NCBI GenBank assembly: GCA_015494395.1
Contig: WGBG01000125.1
Span: 1-33,836 of the forward strand
Length of the DNA: 33,836 bases
Direction of reading: 5' to 3'
From: Deltaproteobacteria bacterium
GTDB lineage: Bacteria > Desulfobacterota > Dissulfuribacteria > Dissulfuribacterales > QOAL01
The position numbers were made by a program, and so were the translations under genes. Of this stretch, positions 33,686 through 33,836 are shown piece after piece. The notes beneath the pieces are model-generated. The model ran no database searches, was not told the DNA's origin, and saw only the letters and a program-made list of their open reading frames with translations. Every line of letters starts with the position of its first letter. Positions within the stretch are counted from its first letter, which is position 1.

Positions 33686-33836
33686 CCTGGATTGAGCGAT
33701 TGTCGGATTTGCTGTAGATCCGCGAAAGGGAAATTCCCATAATAGTCGGCTATATGGGAATTTCTCTGACAAAGGAGATGCAGTGAATCCGGCAATCCCG
33801 AAGGGTTTCAAAAGTTGAAGAGTATGATAGATATAA
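33686..33836 (-). mobile_element. R1 element copy 3 (truncated by the window end)
   Basis: The visible 151 bp run from CCTGGATTGAGCG and match the reverse complement of 4667-4817 at 150 of 151 positions; the one change is GACAAAGG for GACAGAGG. The flank before it is TAAAT (33681-33685), so a 5-bp duplication TAAAT is predicted after the unseen end. The element begins 2 bp after the bcsA stop codon. ORF 33503-33811 reads through it and is spurious. Confidence 0.9.

Overview
The window looks like a chromosomal segment from a Gram-negative, hopanoid-making bacterium, most likely of the Desulfobacterota (former Deltaproteobacteria). This rests on outer-membrane lipid-transport genes (MlaA- and MlaC-like), a full row of hpn accessory genes, a DUF116 protein beside ispH, a long YvcK-type protein and a c-di-GMP/hemerythrin signalling block. 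The taxonomic call is inference; there is no rRNA gene or other marker. I see no tRNA, rRNA, CRISPR array, phage or transposase gene.

Layout. (1) 1-558, minus: remains of two Rpn/PD-(D/E)XK 'transposase-like' genes, one cut by the window edge and one a collapsed pseudogene coupled to rfbC. (2) 546-1981, minus: rfbA-rfbC for dTDP-deoxyhexose synthesis. (3) 2340-8634, minus: an unusual six-gene set (HAD protein, nucleotidyltransferase, ATP-grasp ligase, class-III aminotransferase, Gfo/Idh/MocA dehydrogenase, CDP-alcohol phosphotransferase). It is joined by overlapping start and stop codons to (4) 8631-11358, minus: hpnM, hpnL, hpnA. (5) 11655-13315, plus: mlaA-hpnG. (6) 13308-20760, minus: hpnN, hpnB, ispH, DUF116, hpnH. 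(7) 20802-25241: an unknown gene on minus, then a long yvcK-like gene and a wbpP-type epimerase on plus. (8) 25272-33683: two tandem-HD HD-GYP proteins flanking a bacteriohemerythrin, a PAS/histidine kinase/receiver hybrid, and a BcsA-like cellulose synthase with an intact PilZ motif.

How the genes fit together. IspH supplies isoprenoid precursor. HpnH adds adenosine to the hopene side chain and HpnG removes adenine. HpnA, B, L, M and N with MlaA are accessory and transport functions. Squalene synthesis genes (hpnCDE) and squalene-hopene cyclase (shc) are not in the window. The six-gene set fused to hpnA-L-M has the parts needed to activate a polyol phosphate, oxidise and aminate a hydroxyl, ligate an amino acid or acid, and transfer a phospho-polyol to an acceptor. 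I infer an undescribed polar-head-group pathway, possibly for a hopanoid or a companion phospholipid. This is the best candidate for a new system here.

Two families of small non-autonomous elements are scattered through the intergenic gaps. Family R1 is 208 bp, has imperfect terminal inverted repeats and 5-bp target duplications, and is present in three copies, two of them nearly identical over the shared 151 bp. Family R2 is about 225 bp, with one copy flanked by an 8-9 bp direct repeat and one left-end remnant. They account for most of the large gaps inside the otherwise compact hpn operons.
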